Notes under the pieces: model-generated
Database searches by the model: none
What the model was told of the DNA's origin: nothing
Seen by the model: the letters and a program-made list of their open reading frames with translations, nothing else
Made by a program: the position numbers and the translations under genes
In this document: one piece after another, positions 34,691 through 47,600 of the stretch
Numbering within the stretch: position 1 is the stretch's first letter
Layout of the letters: each line of letters begins with the position of its first letter
Assembly: GCF_023053635.1 (NCBI RefSeq)
Contig: NC_086173.1
Span: 145,994,697-146,058,696 of the forward strand
DNA length: 64,000 bases
Source: Elgaria multicarinata webbii
Taxonomy: Eukaryota; Chordata; Lepidosauria; Squamata; Anguidae
Direction of reading: 5' to 3'

Positions 34691-35117
34691 GTGGTCTTCA
34701 ACTGGTCCAGCCCCAAGACTCACCTCGGACTTCCAACCTGCAACTTGAGACCCACTTTCACAATTCCCCTTTTGAATTATACTTAATAGTCCTAAGAGAG
34801 AAATCTGGAAAAGAAACCCTGAAGCCCCTCATTTCAATGTGAATAAAAGCACAAAAGCACGCACACTCCTTGTCCTTGCCCCCACCTTTGTTTCTCCAAA
34901 TGGAGAAAAGCAAAGTGCCTAGTCTCCTCATTGTATTCAAGGTTGCCCCAACCCCTGTGCCCACTCATCTGCTCTGGTAATCTGACATAGGGAAAAGGTT
35001 ATTGGTTCCCTCATCTTTTCATGTATAAATAAAATGATATTTCATTTTCCTAGATGAATGGGAATATAACTATTCTGGAACCAATCTTACTAGAGACCAA
35101 GCTGACTTTCAATAAAA

Positions 35118-35255
35118 CAGCATTTCCCGATATGGTGCTCGCCAGATGTTTTGGCCCCAAACTTCCATCAGCCCCAGTTGGCCTGGGCAATGGTCAGTGA
35201 TGATGGGAATTGTAGTCAAAAACACCTGGAGGGCACCACATTAGGGAAGATTGCA
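35118..35255. mobile_element. Short hAT-type palindromic MITE
   Basis: TGCTCGCCAGATGTTTTGG at the left is answered by CACCTGGAGGGCACCA at the right around CCCCAGTTGGCC. Confidence 0.65.
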
Positions 35256-35409
35256 GTAAAAGCACCAGCAGGCCTGACAGCTAATTGGCAAGACAACCAG
35301 GAACGCACAGAGGTGAGGGGAGAGAAGCCGGAAAGGGGAAGACCACAGGAGGAATGGGTGGGAGCTGCTGAGTTGACCTCATCTCCCACTTGTACTGTAA
35401 GTTTAAAAA

Positions 35410-35700
35410 TTAAAAACCCTGTCCATTTCTCATGGGCTGGGGAAAAGGGCTATGAAGCACTTGCAGGAGATTTGAACAAAGGTACCATACCCTGGAGAAG
35501 AGGCTGATGCTAGGGAAAGTGGAAGGCAAAAGGAAGAGGGGCCGACCAAGGGCAAGATGGATGGATGATATTCTGGAGGTGACAGACCTGACCTTGGGGG
35601 AGCTAGGGGTGGCGACAGCCAACAGAAAGCTCTGGCGTGGGCTGGTCCATGAAGTCACGAAGAGTTGGAAGCGACTGAACAAATAAACAACAACACCATA
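35410..35700 (+). mobile_element. RTE-BovB LINE 3' fragment
   Basis: The reading frame gives GRPRARWMDDILEV, LGELGVATANRKLW and GLVHEVTKSWKRLN, the C-terminus of BovB ORF2. It ends in an AACAACA tail. BovB is abundant in squamates. Confidence 0.8.
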
Positions 35701-37485
35701 GGATTATCTTATGAAGCCTATAGGCCTTTAAAATACACCTTGAGCAATCACGACATAGGAGCCCTTAAAAGAAAATGTTCTTACAGGAACCAGATTCTGG
35801 CACAATAAGAGCTAAGAGGCCACGAGAAGCATGCTCCATGTCTGGTTGTTCCCTCTGTTTCCGCATACACGTTATGGAACAGTCCTGGGGGTTTCCCTTG
35901 AGGCCGTGAGAGGAAGAAACTGGATAGCCCTCAGAACAAGCTTTTCTAGGGACCTTCCAGCAGTATTCAGTATTGTCGACCATGATGGTGCTCATAATTT
36001 TGCCAGAGCAGGTGATCTGGCAGCTGCCGAAATGCTGTGGTGCTGCACAGTGGCATTGGGGCAGCCACCTCACAGCTTCCCCGCAAAGCTGCAATTTTAA
36101 ACAGTCGGGGACTTACCCCAACTTTTTTGCTGGAGCAAGGTGTATCCCTCAACTAACCTTGCTCTGGCATCACGGCGGAAGCTTTCCCAGGTGGATGGCA
36201 ACCAAATGGCCACCGGAAAGCTCTCGCTCTCCCTCTGCATCAGGATTAGTCACCGTCACCCCACAGCAGAGAATGCACAGGGTTTCCCTAAATGCGGCGG
36301 CAACCTGGTGTTGTCAAGATACCCCCCCCCTTCAAAACGTGCTCATTTTTGTGATCTTTGAGTTAGCCTAATAAAGGTATTACACTTCATGGATTTGGGA
36401 ATTTTTCTTATGGCCAACTAGGCTGCCTCTGTTTTTAATAACAGAAGAATAGACGTCTTAGCCCCATGGTGTTTTCTAACACACATTAGGTGCAATCATC
36501 TATATGCACTTATCTGAAAGTAAGTCCCATTGAACTTAACAGGACCTAATCAGATTGCTCTGTCTGGCTGACTTTTCTGGGTGCTATGATTATCCAGGAA
36601 ATCCAAGAAGGCTAAAATGAGGTTAGGGCACATATCCACCAACCAGCTAGACAAGCCTTAGGGGAAACAACAACAGCACTGTTTTCTCAGTCAGTCAGCA
36701 TGAAACTTGCTTTGCTGCCTTTCAGTTTCTTCAGGTCACTTTGCAAAGATGTCATAGAATCATAGAATAGCAGAGTTGGAAGGGGCCTACAAGGCCATCG
36801 AGTCCAACCCCCTTAAACCTGTCATGTCCTTCCTTCAGAGAACTTCTAGAGCTTCATCCCAAGATCTAATGAATCGAGCACAGCAGGAGGCTGAAACATC
36901 CTCTTCTTGGACCTGATTTTTTTTTTTTTTAGAAGGGGAAAACCACATGAATAAATGCATAGACTAGACCTGCATAACTTGTGACCTATCAAGCCGAACA
37001 CCGGGACATATATTGTATGCCCTAGCTGGCAGGTGCCCTCAGTTTTTTGTAATTACAGGCAAGCAGCAGAAATAGGGGCTATTTTTAACTGACTTTCTTT
37101 TTCTTTGCAAAATAGAACATCAATGATTTCTTATTTCTCAATTATTGGTATGATTAAATACTTGTATAATAAAGAAAGAAAAGGGGGGAAGGAAAAAAAG
37201 AGAACTAGGGGTCTTATTAAGCTCCCACATAGGCTGCTATATATAGATCTGGTAGACTGGATTCAGCTTCATGGGTCACACATTGTTTTGATAGAGAAAC
37301 TCAATATTAACATCTTTTTTTCATATTGCTTGTGAAATCTTGCTCACACGATTAGCCCAAGCAAAGTTTGGGTAGCTTCTTCCCATGTAACTTTTTGATA
37401 TATGAGCTCCGTGAAATTATACTTTTCTCTATATGGAATCTGTAAGTATAGTAATGAGATCCTGTTTGAGTCTATCGTTATGGAT
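35701..37485. other. Gene-free stretch with repeat pieces
   Basis: About 36100-36320 resembles the foldback family (GGGACTTACCCCAACTTTTTTG). A GCAATCCT-type MITE piece lies at 36490-36560, and a CR1 3' end (TCATAGAATCATAGAATAGC) at 36753-36860. No exon recognised. Confidence 0.45.
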
Positions 37486-37892
37486 TAGGGTGACCAGATG
37501 ACTCAGAAAACCCCAGAGATCTCCAGAAAAATGGGGGTTCTCAAGGGCAACCAGGGCTGAGCCCCAATCACTGGGGAAAAGGCCCAAATGCGTTCCCGGA
37601 TTTCTGAGAATGCGATTGCATTGGCCAAGGAGAAGGCCCAGATTGGTGCTGGGGTGGGCTAGAATGACACATTCCAGGACTTCCGGGAATGCGTCCTCCA
37701 GCCCCCCACCCCAGAGCTGATTTCACAGCACACAATTAAGACAAACCTGTTCTACATAATATCTTAATGTTAAAATCACTAGAATAAAGAACAAGTTCCC
37801 ACTGTGCTCCTTGGGAAGATCAAGAGTCAGCTTTCCATAAAGCAACATCAAGCAGCCACTTATGACAGCAACTCCTGGCCTATGCCACTATC

Positions 37893-38204
37893 TCAGGGTG
37901 ACCATATGGAAAGGACGACAGGGCTCCTGTATCTTTAACGGTTGTACAAAAAAGGGAATTTCAGCAGGTGTCATTTGTATGCATGCAGCACCTGGTGATA
38001 TTCACTCTCTATCACAGTAGTTAAAGCTGCAGGAGCTATACTAGAGTGACCAGATACAAAAGAGGGCAGGGCTCCTGCAGCCTTAACGGTTGTGATAAAG
38101 AGGGAATTTCACCAGGTGCTGCATGCATACAAATGACACCTGATAAAATTCCCCTTTTTTTATACAACTGTTGAAGATACAGGAGCCCTGTCCTCCTTTT
38201 CATA
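37893..38204. mobile_element. hAT MITE (GGGTGACCATATG family), right end lost
   Basis: Begins CAGGGTGACCATATGGAAAG and follows the complete copy at 39298-39617. It stops at TCCTCCTTTTCAT where a GGATCTACAC foldback element (38205-38320) begins. A distantly related TAGGGTGACCAGATG end lies at 37486. Confidence 0.75.
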
Positions 38205-38320
38205 GGGGCAGGATCTACACTACTGCTTATGACGGTTTATAATGGTTATGACAACTGTTCAGGCCCAGGACACATTACATATACCATTTTCATACCGTTT
38301 TAGAAGTGTTATATCCTGCA

Positions 38321-39076
38321 TCCTAATTAAATATGAGTACATTCAACTGAGAAATAACTTGGTTAGTTGAGTAAAAGCCAGGCGTTTCACCAACTCAAAA
38401 ATGATTGAATCTCTCCAAGGCTGCGCAACTACTTACATTTTTGTAAACATTTTTGGGAGCAAACTGTTGCTGGTGATTAGCTATGGTTGACGCTCGCTTC
38501 AAACCAGGCATCCTTCACCATTTCATCATCCCATCTGTTGGCCACTGATAATGTGGAGAGGGGCGGGGAGCACGAGACGAATTACGTAACATCTGACAAG
38601 GAAATTTGGACAAATGGGTTAAAAAAGAGTGAGAGGAAGATCCCTCTCCCTTTGTTCCTCCTTACCTAAGGTTGGCATGAAGACAAAGTAATGTGGAAAT
38701 GACTGACAGATGCGTGCTCAGTGACGAGAACGTTCTAACATCATATCTCTTTAGACTTTTCATTGATTGCACTGCCAGGGGCCCAGGAGAGAATGAAAAG
38801 GAGGCTAAACATTCATGATTGACTTTTGTCCTAAGGATATGGAATTTGAAGAAGACCCAAGAAATCACTGAGAAATGTTCTTCACTCATAAGGTAAAGGA
38901 AAGTAACAGTTGATTTTGCAAGATAGAGGGAGAGAGGGGTGTGTGTGTGTAGTATCTAATACTGTACTATTGAGTATTCTGTTCTGTTCTATTGTTTTAT
39001 ATGTTCTATTGTTTTATGTTGATGCAAACTGCTTTGGGATCTGTGCAAATCAGAAACAGTATAAAAACACTGCAAT

Positions 39077-39077
<1 letters not shown>
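38321..39077. other. No gene recognised
   Basis: Plain spacer. A (CTAA)n microsatellite follows at 39078-39110. Confidence 0.4.
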
Positions 39078-39109
<32 letters not shown>

Positions 39110-39297
39110 CTCAGTACCCATCCACAGTGGACCTGCTCAGATGACATTTCAAGCTCTATAGGTTAGTGAAACTGTGGTTATCTGGGGTTAGCACTAACCA
39201 CAAGCCATGCTGTTGCACACAACACTTTAAGCCATGGTTAGAGCCACTAACCCTCTGCAGACAATCGAACTTTGGTTACTGAGCGAGCAGGGTTTAG

Positions 39298-39617
39298 TAG
39301 GGTGACCATATGAAAAGGAGGACAGGGCTCCTGTATCTTTAACAGTTGCATAGAAAAGGCAATTTCAGCAGGTGTTATTTGTATATATGGAGAACCTGGT
39401 GAAATTCCCTCTTCATCACACCAGTTAAAGCTGCAGGAGCTATACTAGAGTGGCCAGATTTAAAAGAGGGCAGGGCACCTGCAACTTTAACTGTGGTGAT
39501 GAAGAGGGAATTTCCCCAGGTTCTCCATATATACAAATGACACCTGCTGAAATTCCCTTTTCAATACAACTGTTAAAGATACAGGAGCCCTGTCCTCCTT
39601 TTGATATGGTCACCCTA
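39298..39617. mobile_element. Complete hAT MITE, 320 bp
   Basis: Ends TAGGGTGACCATATGAAAAG and its complement CTTTTGATATGGTCACCCTA. The target duplication GGGTTTAG is perfect (39290-39297 and 39618-39625). The 8-bp duplication identifies the family as hAT. It lies inside an older MITE of the GACCTGCTCAGATGACA type spanning about 39128-40272. Confidence 0.88.
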
Positions 39618-39658
39618 GGGTTTAGCAAAACGCATTGCACAAGGCACCTTAAACTTGT

Positions 39659-40229
39659 CATGTCTAATGCTACTGCCCCTGTTTTGGGAGAAGATGTTTC
39701 AGGTAATCAATCAGAATCAGATTCAGAACTAGAAGATGCAGTGCCAGACACCAGCCAGCCTGTACCAGCGGGGGAGGAAGCTCTCACGGGCGATTCCAGA
39801 GCTGAGAGTCAGCCCTCTCCAGAGCTTATCTCCTCAAGGCCAAATCCTACACACTCAGTGGGAAGTGAGCTTTCTTCCGGAGGAGAGCATCCCGACAAGC
39901 CAGCTAATGCTAGGGTCTAACCAGAAGCTCAAACGCACGGGACAGAAGGAAAGCATGAGAAAGTCGATTCGATTACGCCAGAACCTGCCTCCGCACCAGG
40001 CTCTCTGAAGTTTGGGAAGTGGCTTCCTATTCTTCTTGAGTGGACAATTATCTTGCTTAGTTTGCATAGTTTTGCCTAGGGGGATGTTTCCAAGAAGTTA
40101 GACTCTCTTCAGGTAGAAGAGAAGTTTGTTGCTTAATAAAAGCTTTGTGGATTACTTAGCAAGCCTCGTCACTTGCCTCCCATCAAAAGCAGGAGTTTTT
40201 TGAGAAACACGACAATAAATAAACCAAAA
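39659..40229 (+). mobile_element. Possible solo LTR
   Basis: About 571 bp with TGTC...GACA ends, AATAAA near 40135 and a U5-like remainder. No clear target duplication was found, so an LTR is inferred from its ends and poly(A) site. It is nested in the same older MITE as 39298-39617. Confidence 0.4.
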
Positions 40230-40449
40230 GCCTTAACCAGCAGGGTTTAAGGTGACTTCTGAACAGGCCTAATTACAGTTCCCAGGGCTCATTATGGGAA
40301 AGTCTAGCGAGTTTAGATTTGTGTTGTATTTATTTTAATCTCTATCCTACCCTTCCTCCAAGGAATTCAGAGAAATACCCATAGTTCCCTCAACATTCGC
40401 TGTTAAACTCACACCATTCCTGTGAAACAGGTTGGATTGGGAAACGTAG

Positions 40450-41222
40450 TGACCTGATTCACACACAACACTAAGCTGTGGTTGATTTAACCCATGAGTT
40501 AAATTCTGGGTTGTCGCAGCATGCAAATGTGGCCACGCTAACAAACCATGGTGTGTTAGCCATGAACTACCTAAAAAGAGAACCCATGGTATTTTGTTGG
40601 GTTGTGAACTCTGAATTGTTTAAACAATGGGTTATTGTTACATGTGAACTCAGAACCATGGGGTGTTCATTATCTGCAAACCTGATAAGAGACTGGCTGA
40701 AGTAGAGTGTGTTAGTTTTGTGAGGATTTGAATCTGACTTTATCACTCTAACTACTATACCACACTGGTACTCAGGATGTGTAATCATGCCTTTAGTACC
40801 ATTGGGAAAGCCAACCATTTAAAGGAGGAGGAACAAAGTCCACAAGAGAGTAACTTCACTAAGATATGGGGCTGCCACTAATCTCTGCAATTTTCTTACT
40901 CAGTTTTTTTTATCCAACAGAATTTAAACATTGCATTATTTTTGGACTGAAATATTTCCAGTGTTTCAGTGGTATTATGACTATGTCCATTAAAAAAAAA
41001 CTCCATTGGCCTAAGCTTCCAATCTGTTTGAATAGGGTTATCAATTTTCCTTCCAACTTCCCTGCCTGGTAGGAAATTCCAGGCTAGCTTTTTGCAGGGC
41101 CTGTTTCCCTGTGAGAAGAGAAGAAAAAGCTAAACTTTGATTATTGTCTTATGGATTGCTGTAAACCGCCCAGAGAGTTTTGGCTATTGGGTGGCATAGA
41201 AATTAAAATAAATAAAAATAAT
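40450..41222. mobile_element. MITE and LINE tail
   Basis: 40450-40690 is an imperfect palindrome with ACTAAGCTGTGGTTGATTTA-like motifs. 41145-41220 is a LINE 3' tail (GTAAACCGCCCAGAGAG). No exon between them. Confidence 0.5.
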
Positions 41223-41511
41223 TTACAAATGTACAAGCTGAGCTAATAGGGAGCAACTGTGCTTCCAAGCAGTATTATGCCCGAAGTGCTGCTGTGTCAT
41301 AAAATCTCTATATCCCCTAGTTATGTAATCCCAAAGTAAGCAGCTTGTAGACACCAGCCAGCAAAGGTCATTAAGCAAACACCTAAGAAAATCTGAGAGA
41401 AAGAGGACCATGTGGCATAACCAGTTCACAACGTTATTCTTTTGATGTTTTCTTTTCTTTTTTTAACAGTTTGCTTTCTCTCCCAGAGACCAGAACGAGA
41501 AAAGAAAGAAA

Positions 41512-41611
41512 ATGAAATTGTCTCTCTTCTCTTGTGACCCAGAAATGCATTCCCTCCTATTCATTCTCACAATTTTCTTGGTTATTCCAACTATTAATAA
41601 TGTGGGCCCTG
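41512..41611 (+). CDS. BTN-like signal-peptide exon
   Basis: A hydrophobic leader MHSLLFILTIFLVIPTI follows. The Met at 41512 is the first in frame; the one at 41545 gives a more usual signal length. The donor is GTAAGA. Upstream TTTTAACAG and CTCTCCCAG acceptors suggest a 5' non-coding exon further left. Confidence 0.75.
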
Positions 41612-44600
41612 GTAAGAAACTTTTGTGTGTTATTCTGTCTGAAACACAGTTATTCCCGGCTGAAATGTTTTATATTCCTCTGAGGGGGCAGAGAGGAAAA
41701 ACTGTCTATTAATATTCCCTGCCATATAATACATCTAAAAATTAGAATGCAAATGTTTCCCATGCTTTTGGTACCTGGTATAGCCCAACCCTCCCCCCCT
41801 CTCTCACACACACACCACATGTACAGAGTTACACTTATACACCATATGGCATTGCACGTATTTGCTTGATTTGCTCCCAGAAAGATGGACAGGCAGGATA
41901 GTCCAATTAATATTAACTCTTGGCACCTTTCCCTCCCCTTTGCCCAGGGATGGGACCACACATTTCTGGACAACACATCCATTACATCCTTAGTTAGGAT
42001 TATGCTACTGCCCTGAAAATATATTGACAGAGAAATGACAGATCAGTCTTCCCAGGGCCTCCCCACTTGCAGATATAGACTGGAACTAGGGCTGGCCCTA
42101 CCATTAGGTAGGGTGAGGCAGTTGCTTCAAGCAACATATGCTAGGGGGCAGCAGCAAAATGCTGGAGGAGAGAGTCACGTGTCAAGAGAGTCATATGCCT
42201 CCTAAGCTAGCCTGTTGCTTTCAGGTGTAGGGGAGGATGCCGTATCATTATCAGTCTTGAAGAACGATTCAGCTGCCAGTCCAGTCAACTTTTGTACATG
42301 GAAAGGGAATGGGCGCCATCTTGTTCCCTCGCCTCAGGCAGAAAAATGTCTGGAGCCAGCCTGGAGTAGAACACAGGAAGCTGCCTTACTACAGAGTCAG
42401 ATTTTTGCTCCATCTAGCTCAAGTATCGCCTACACTAGGGATAAGCAAACCAAGGGACTACAGATGTTTTAGACTACAGTTCCCATCAGACCCAGCCAGC
42501 ATGCCCAATGGTCAGGATTATGGGAGTTGTAGTTCAAAATACACTGAGTTGCCTACCCGACTGGCAGTGGCTCTCCAGGGTTTCAAACCGGAGTTTTCCA
42601 GCCCTACCCGGAGTTACCAGGGATTGGACCTTGGACCTTCTGTATGCCACCACTGAGCTATGGCCTTTCCACAAAAACACCTTATGTTGTTTCTGCCTGG
42701 TTTTGAACTGGGGACCTTATGCATGTGAGGCAAACGTGATAGCCACTACCCTACAGAAGTCCAACCATGGTAGAGGCATTCAACATGGTGGCTTTATTTT
42801 TCTAGGCACACTTCAGTTCTTCTACCCCTAGCACTTAGTTTGGAAATCACTATTCTAGGTTAGCCCCCATGTATGGCATTGCTTACACAGCTTGAGTAGC
42901 TGTTTGTGATGATTTGTTCTGTTTTTGTTACATTACACAGTCTTCTGCTTTCTTGCTATGGCATTTGCCAGTGAGAGAGCAGGACTGTGTGCGTGCGTGT
43001 CTCCGGAGCACCTGCTAGTGTTTCCAGGCGTGTGGCTGCTTCAGAGACCCCCGCCGGCCCTGCTGTTCCCCTGCGACAAATGCCATGGTAGGAGAATGGC
43101 TAGTGGTGCTCTCCATAGCACCTGCTCGAGGCAGTGGAGAGAGGTTTCACCTCACCTCATAGGAAGACCAGCCCTGGTGGTGGTAGCAATAAGGGAGGAA
43201 GGGCTGCAAGTCGGTCCACCCTGCAGGGCAGTTGGGTGCAATTTTCACAAGGCCCTCATCTATACGACTTCAATAATGCTGCGCCTGGCGGCGTGAGCTG
43301 AGGAACAGCCGCAGTGATGCTCCTTCCCAGCATATACATGGGAAGGGGCGCAGTTGAGGGTTTCCAGGTGCCACCGCACCTGCCCACCTGAGCGCTCACA
43401 AGGCTGGTCAGGGGGTGCCTGGGAGCATCTGTGCTGGTTAGTGGGGGCTTTAATGGGAAAATGAGGCTGACGTGGTTTTTTTCGGGGGGGGGGTGTTAGC
43501 TGTAAATGCGAAGGATCACATTTACAGCTAACAGGAGGGAACAAGGGGGGGCAATGGGGTGCTCCGTCCCTGGCAGGATTTCCAACCCCCCTTTAAATTA
43601 AATTTATTTATCCTTAACAAGGCTCCACAGAGGCGCTGAGCCTTGCTCCAATCTAAAAATGTCGGGGTAAATCCCGGACTTCTTTAGAGCAGGGCTTTGG
43701 GGCTTTGCCCCCGGATTGCTTCGGAGTGGCGTCTGCGCCATGTAGATCACGTGCTGCCACTCTGAAGCAATCCAGGGGCAAAGCGCCTGTGTGGACGAGC
43801 CCCTAGTCTATCAATTTGTAATTTTGGCTGGACTAAATAATATTTTGATCTCTGACGTCTCAGTGATTCTATTCCTTTAACACTGTTGTTACCATCATAT
43901 TTCTTTGGATCTATTCCCAAAAAAAGGTTTTGATTAGACTCTGATATCACTTTAAATATGTGCATTTCATTTGTGCTTGCTTCGAATCTAGCATCAGGCT
44001 CTGCTCCTCTCATTGCCATTGAAGGATATCAAGGCAGAGGGATCCGAGTGGTCTGTCGATCCAGAGGCTGGTACCCAGAGCCTGAAGTCCTGTGGAGAGA
44101 TAACAGTGGGAGGCCTCTACCTTCATTGGCTAAAAAGCTTTCCCAGATGAACGATGGGTTACTTGAAGTACAGAATGAGATCATTGTAACAGGAAATTCA
44201 AATCAGAACTTGACCTGTGTGGTCAGGAACAACCTTCTCAACCAGGACCAAGAATCAACTATTCAAATAGCAAGTAAGTTAGCAAGAAAGCAAGAAGGAT
44301 TTTGAGGCTGTGATGAAGACTTGACACCAAAGTCTATTGGAGAGTAAACTCAAAATGAGGATTTTAAAAATTTATTTATTGTATTTCAGGTCACTTCTTC
44401 CTAAAGTTTTCTCCCTGGATAGTCGGTCTGAGTGTATTGCTAATAATGTCTGTGCTTGCCTTCACTACATTTATTCTTTACCTGTTGGACAGAAACAGTG
44501 AGTACACGGGTAGCTTGCTATGTACATGGTGTCATTATACAGGTTAGCCACTAGGTGGCACTAGACCTAGTTGCATCTGGGTGGAGCCAGGAATTTTCTG

Positions 44601-47600
44601 ATACCGTTGAGTTCTTTTCTATTTTCCTAACTGGTGTGTCATCTATGCCTTCTATGACTGGGTCGAACGATATGTCCTTTATTTATTTATTACATTTATA
44701 TCCTGCCTTTCTTCCTCCAAGGTACCCAAGGCGGTGTACATAATCCTCCCCCTCCTCTCCATTTCTATGCTCTCAACAACAACGGCGGCATAAAAATCCT
44801 TAAATAAATAAATAAACCCTGTGTAGGTTGGGCTGAAAGTCCAATCTGTTAGACAAATAGCCTTGTTCTTTCTTCCTAGGGGTGGATCCCATAGAAAGGC
44901 ACAGACCATCAAAGAAATTATAAGAGATTTATTGAAAGTTGCAACTTTGGTGTGAAGGGCAATAAAAGCAGTTCGGACCCTGTTTACAGATAGTAAAACA
45001 TTTCTATACTTCTAGCTAGTATCCCTCTTCCTCTCCCCTCCCAACTCCTCCTCTTTGTTTCATCAAGAGGCGGGCTGGAGTTGGTTTGAGCTAGGTGCTT
45101 TTTACTAATTGGATTGTTTAATTGCTATGACATAGTCTCTAATATAATACAACTTTGGAATGCTTGCTTGTTAGCAGCTCCAGATAAGGTACTAGGCTAC
45201 ATCCTGTTCCTTTGAAGTGCATTCTGCTTAACTTGGCTCCAACTACTTTGAAGATGCAGCTAAGAGAAAAACAGCAGAAAGTTACAAATAGGGCATACCC
45301 ATCATGCACAGCAATCATTTTCTAAAATGGAGTCACTTTTGCTAACAAACCTACACCCAGTGAGCTTCCATGGCCGAGTGGGGACTAGAACCTGGATCAC
45401 CCGACTCCCAGTCCAACACTCTAGCCACTACGCCATGCATTTATTATTTTAAATGTCCATCTAGTCCAATACCAGTGCCAGCTTCAAGTTTTTGAGGACC
45501 TTTGGGCAAGACACCCTTAATGGACCCCCTCCCTCACTGAGTCTGCTTTTCCTCTTCTTTCTTATCTTTGCTTGCTTGACAGGCAGAAATCCAGTGAGCA
45601 AGCAGGCAGCCGCGCCTCCTGCTTCTCCTTTTCACCAGCACCATTGTCTGGGCCAGAGCAAAAGAAAGGGGAACAAGCAGGTTGCAATCATGAAGAGGAG
45701 GAGCAAGTCCAGGGAGCTCTTATCAATGGGCCCCTGCTGAGGCGTGGGCCCCTCCGCAAGAGCCCAACCACGTCTACCCTTAACGCCAGCTGTGAAGGTT
45801 TGAGGCCTACACAGCCTTGATTTTGGTTTAAGGCTGAAGGCCTGGAAATCTCCTGAGGGGAGAGGCCATTCTTGAGTTTCATTTTCTCCCAAAAGGAGTT
45901 AAGTTTCATTTCCCCAGTTTTAGGTCACCAGATTTTCTGTTTCTGTGGGAAAGTATATAGAGGGGTGAAGTTAACTGTACACAGGATGGTAGGAACTACA
46001 GAGAGTGGAACAGGGAAAAGCTCTGAAGGACAACAGCCAGGAGGGCTGGAAAGGACTCTAAGGCCATTTCTACACCTGCACGAAAATCTGGGCTGGTCAC
46101 GGCTGAGTCCCTGTGCATCCAAATGACGCATAGGGACTCCCAGGGGCAAGCGGAGACGAGCACGGTTTTTCCCAGGGATAAATAATCCATGGAAAGACCT
46201 GATTCTTCCCGCAGTCTCGGGATCATCCCAAGACCACGGGAGATGTGTGGGCGCCCGTTCCGGCTTAGTCCCACTTCCTCATGCATAAACGTGAGGAGGC
46301 GGGCACAGAGCTCTTCAAGCGCTCTGTGCCCATCGGGTGGAGGGGGAGTGGGGTTTTGTTTTTATAAAATCTAACCTTTAGTTGAAGCGCATGTGCGCTC
46401 ATCTTCTGTTTAAAAAAAATATGGTGACCGCAACATCCCTCCCTCCCTCCACACCCGTATGGTGTATAGAATCATAGAGTAGTAGAGTTGGAAGGGGCCT
46501 ATAAGGCCATCGAGTCCAACCCCCTGCTCAATGCAGGAATCCACACTAAAGCATCCCTGACAGATGGTTGTCCAGCTGCCTCTTGAATGCTTCTGGAGTG
46601 GGAGAACCCACAACCTCCCTAGGTAACTGGTTCCATTGCCATACTGCTCTAACAGGAAGTTTTTCCTGATGTAGAAAAAGCCTAAGCCAAAACTATAGGT
46701 GGAAGTATAGCTAGGCTAGAGGAAACTGCGGTTTTACGTCTTTTATTTTCATTGTAAATGCCTTTTGAAATCTAACAGCTCTGTTTGAGTAAATACCTTA
46801 AGTGATTTTGCCTTATCTTATATAACATAGTAAATAGTTGTTGTTAAAACCTTCTTGTCTGGAGTGTCATTCACACAACGCCTAAGGCCTACACCTCATA
46901 TTTCTGAGAGGGGAATGTAAAAGGTAGAAACTTGACATCTGATGGAAAGAAGGGCTCTTAAAGAAGCAAAATATCTTTAAGGAGCTGATCAAGGGCTCCA
47001 GGTAAAGGTGGAATCTTGAATCCTGCCCAGTTTTGTCTTTGCTAATTAGCCTTGGCTTTCCAGGGTCTCAGCTGATTCTTTTAAGCAGAGACGCAGGGAT
47101 TGAACCTGGGACTTCCTTTATGCTAGGGTGACCATATGCAACCACATGCTCTGCCACTCAGCTGTGGAAAATACAGAGATGTTTTAGCAATGATAACCAC
47201 AGGCCTTTTAACTCTTTATTTAAACAGTGTTGATAGGATTTGATAAGTGGTTATATGTGTAAAAAAAATAAAGGTTCCTCAGAAATCAAAGCAATCATCC
47301 CAGAAAAGTTAGTGTTTATAAATTAATGAAATGTTTTATTAATATTTAATATTAAATATTACCTTTCTGTTATTTGAACACCAATTTGAACTTATACTCT
47401 CCTAATTATTCATTATACTGTATTTCTTCGATTGTAAGACGCCATTGATTGTAAGACGCACCCTAATTTCAGTACCACCAACAGAAAAAAACAAAACGCT
47501 AAGACACACCCGCGATTCTAAGACGCACCCCATTTTTAGAGATGTTTATATGGGGGGAAAGTGCGACTTAGAATCAAAGAAATAGGGTATTGTGTTATCA

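Noticed and set aside
37486-37730. Additional hAT MITE starting TAGGGTGACCAGATG
   Set aside because: Only one end was found, so borders cannot be given.
39450-39920. 156-codon plus-strand ORF
   Set aside because: It runs from a MITE into a probable LTR, so it is not a gene.
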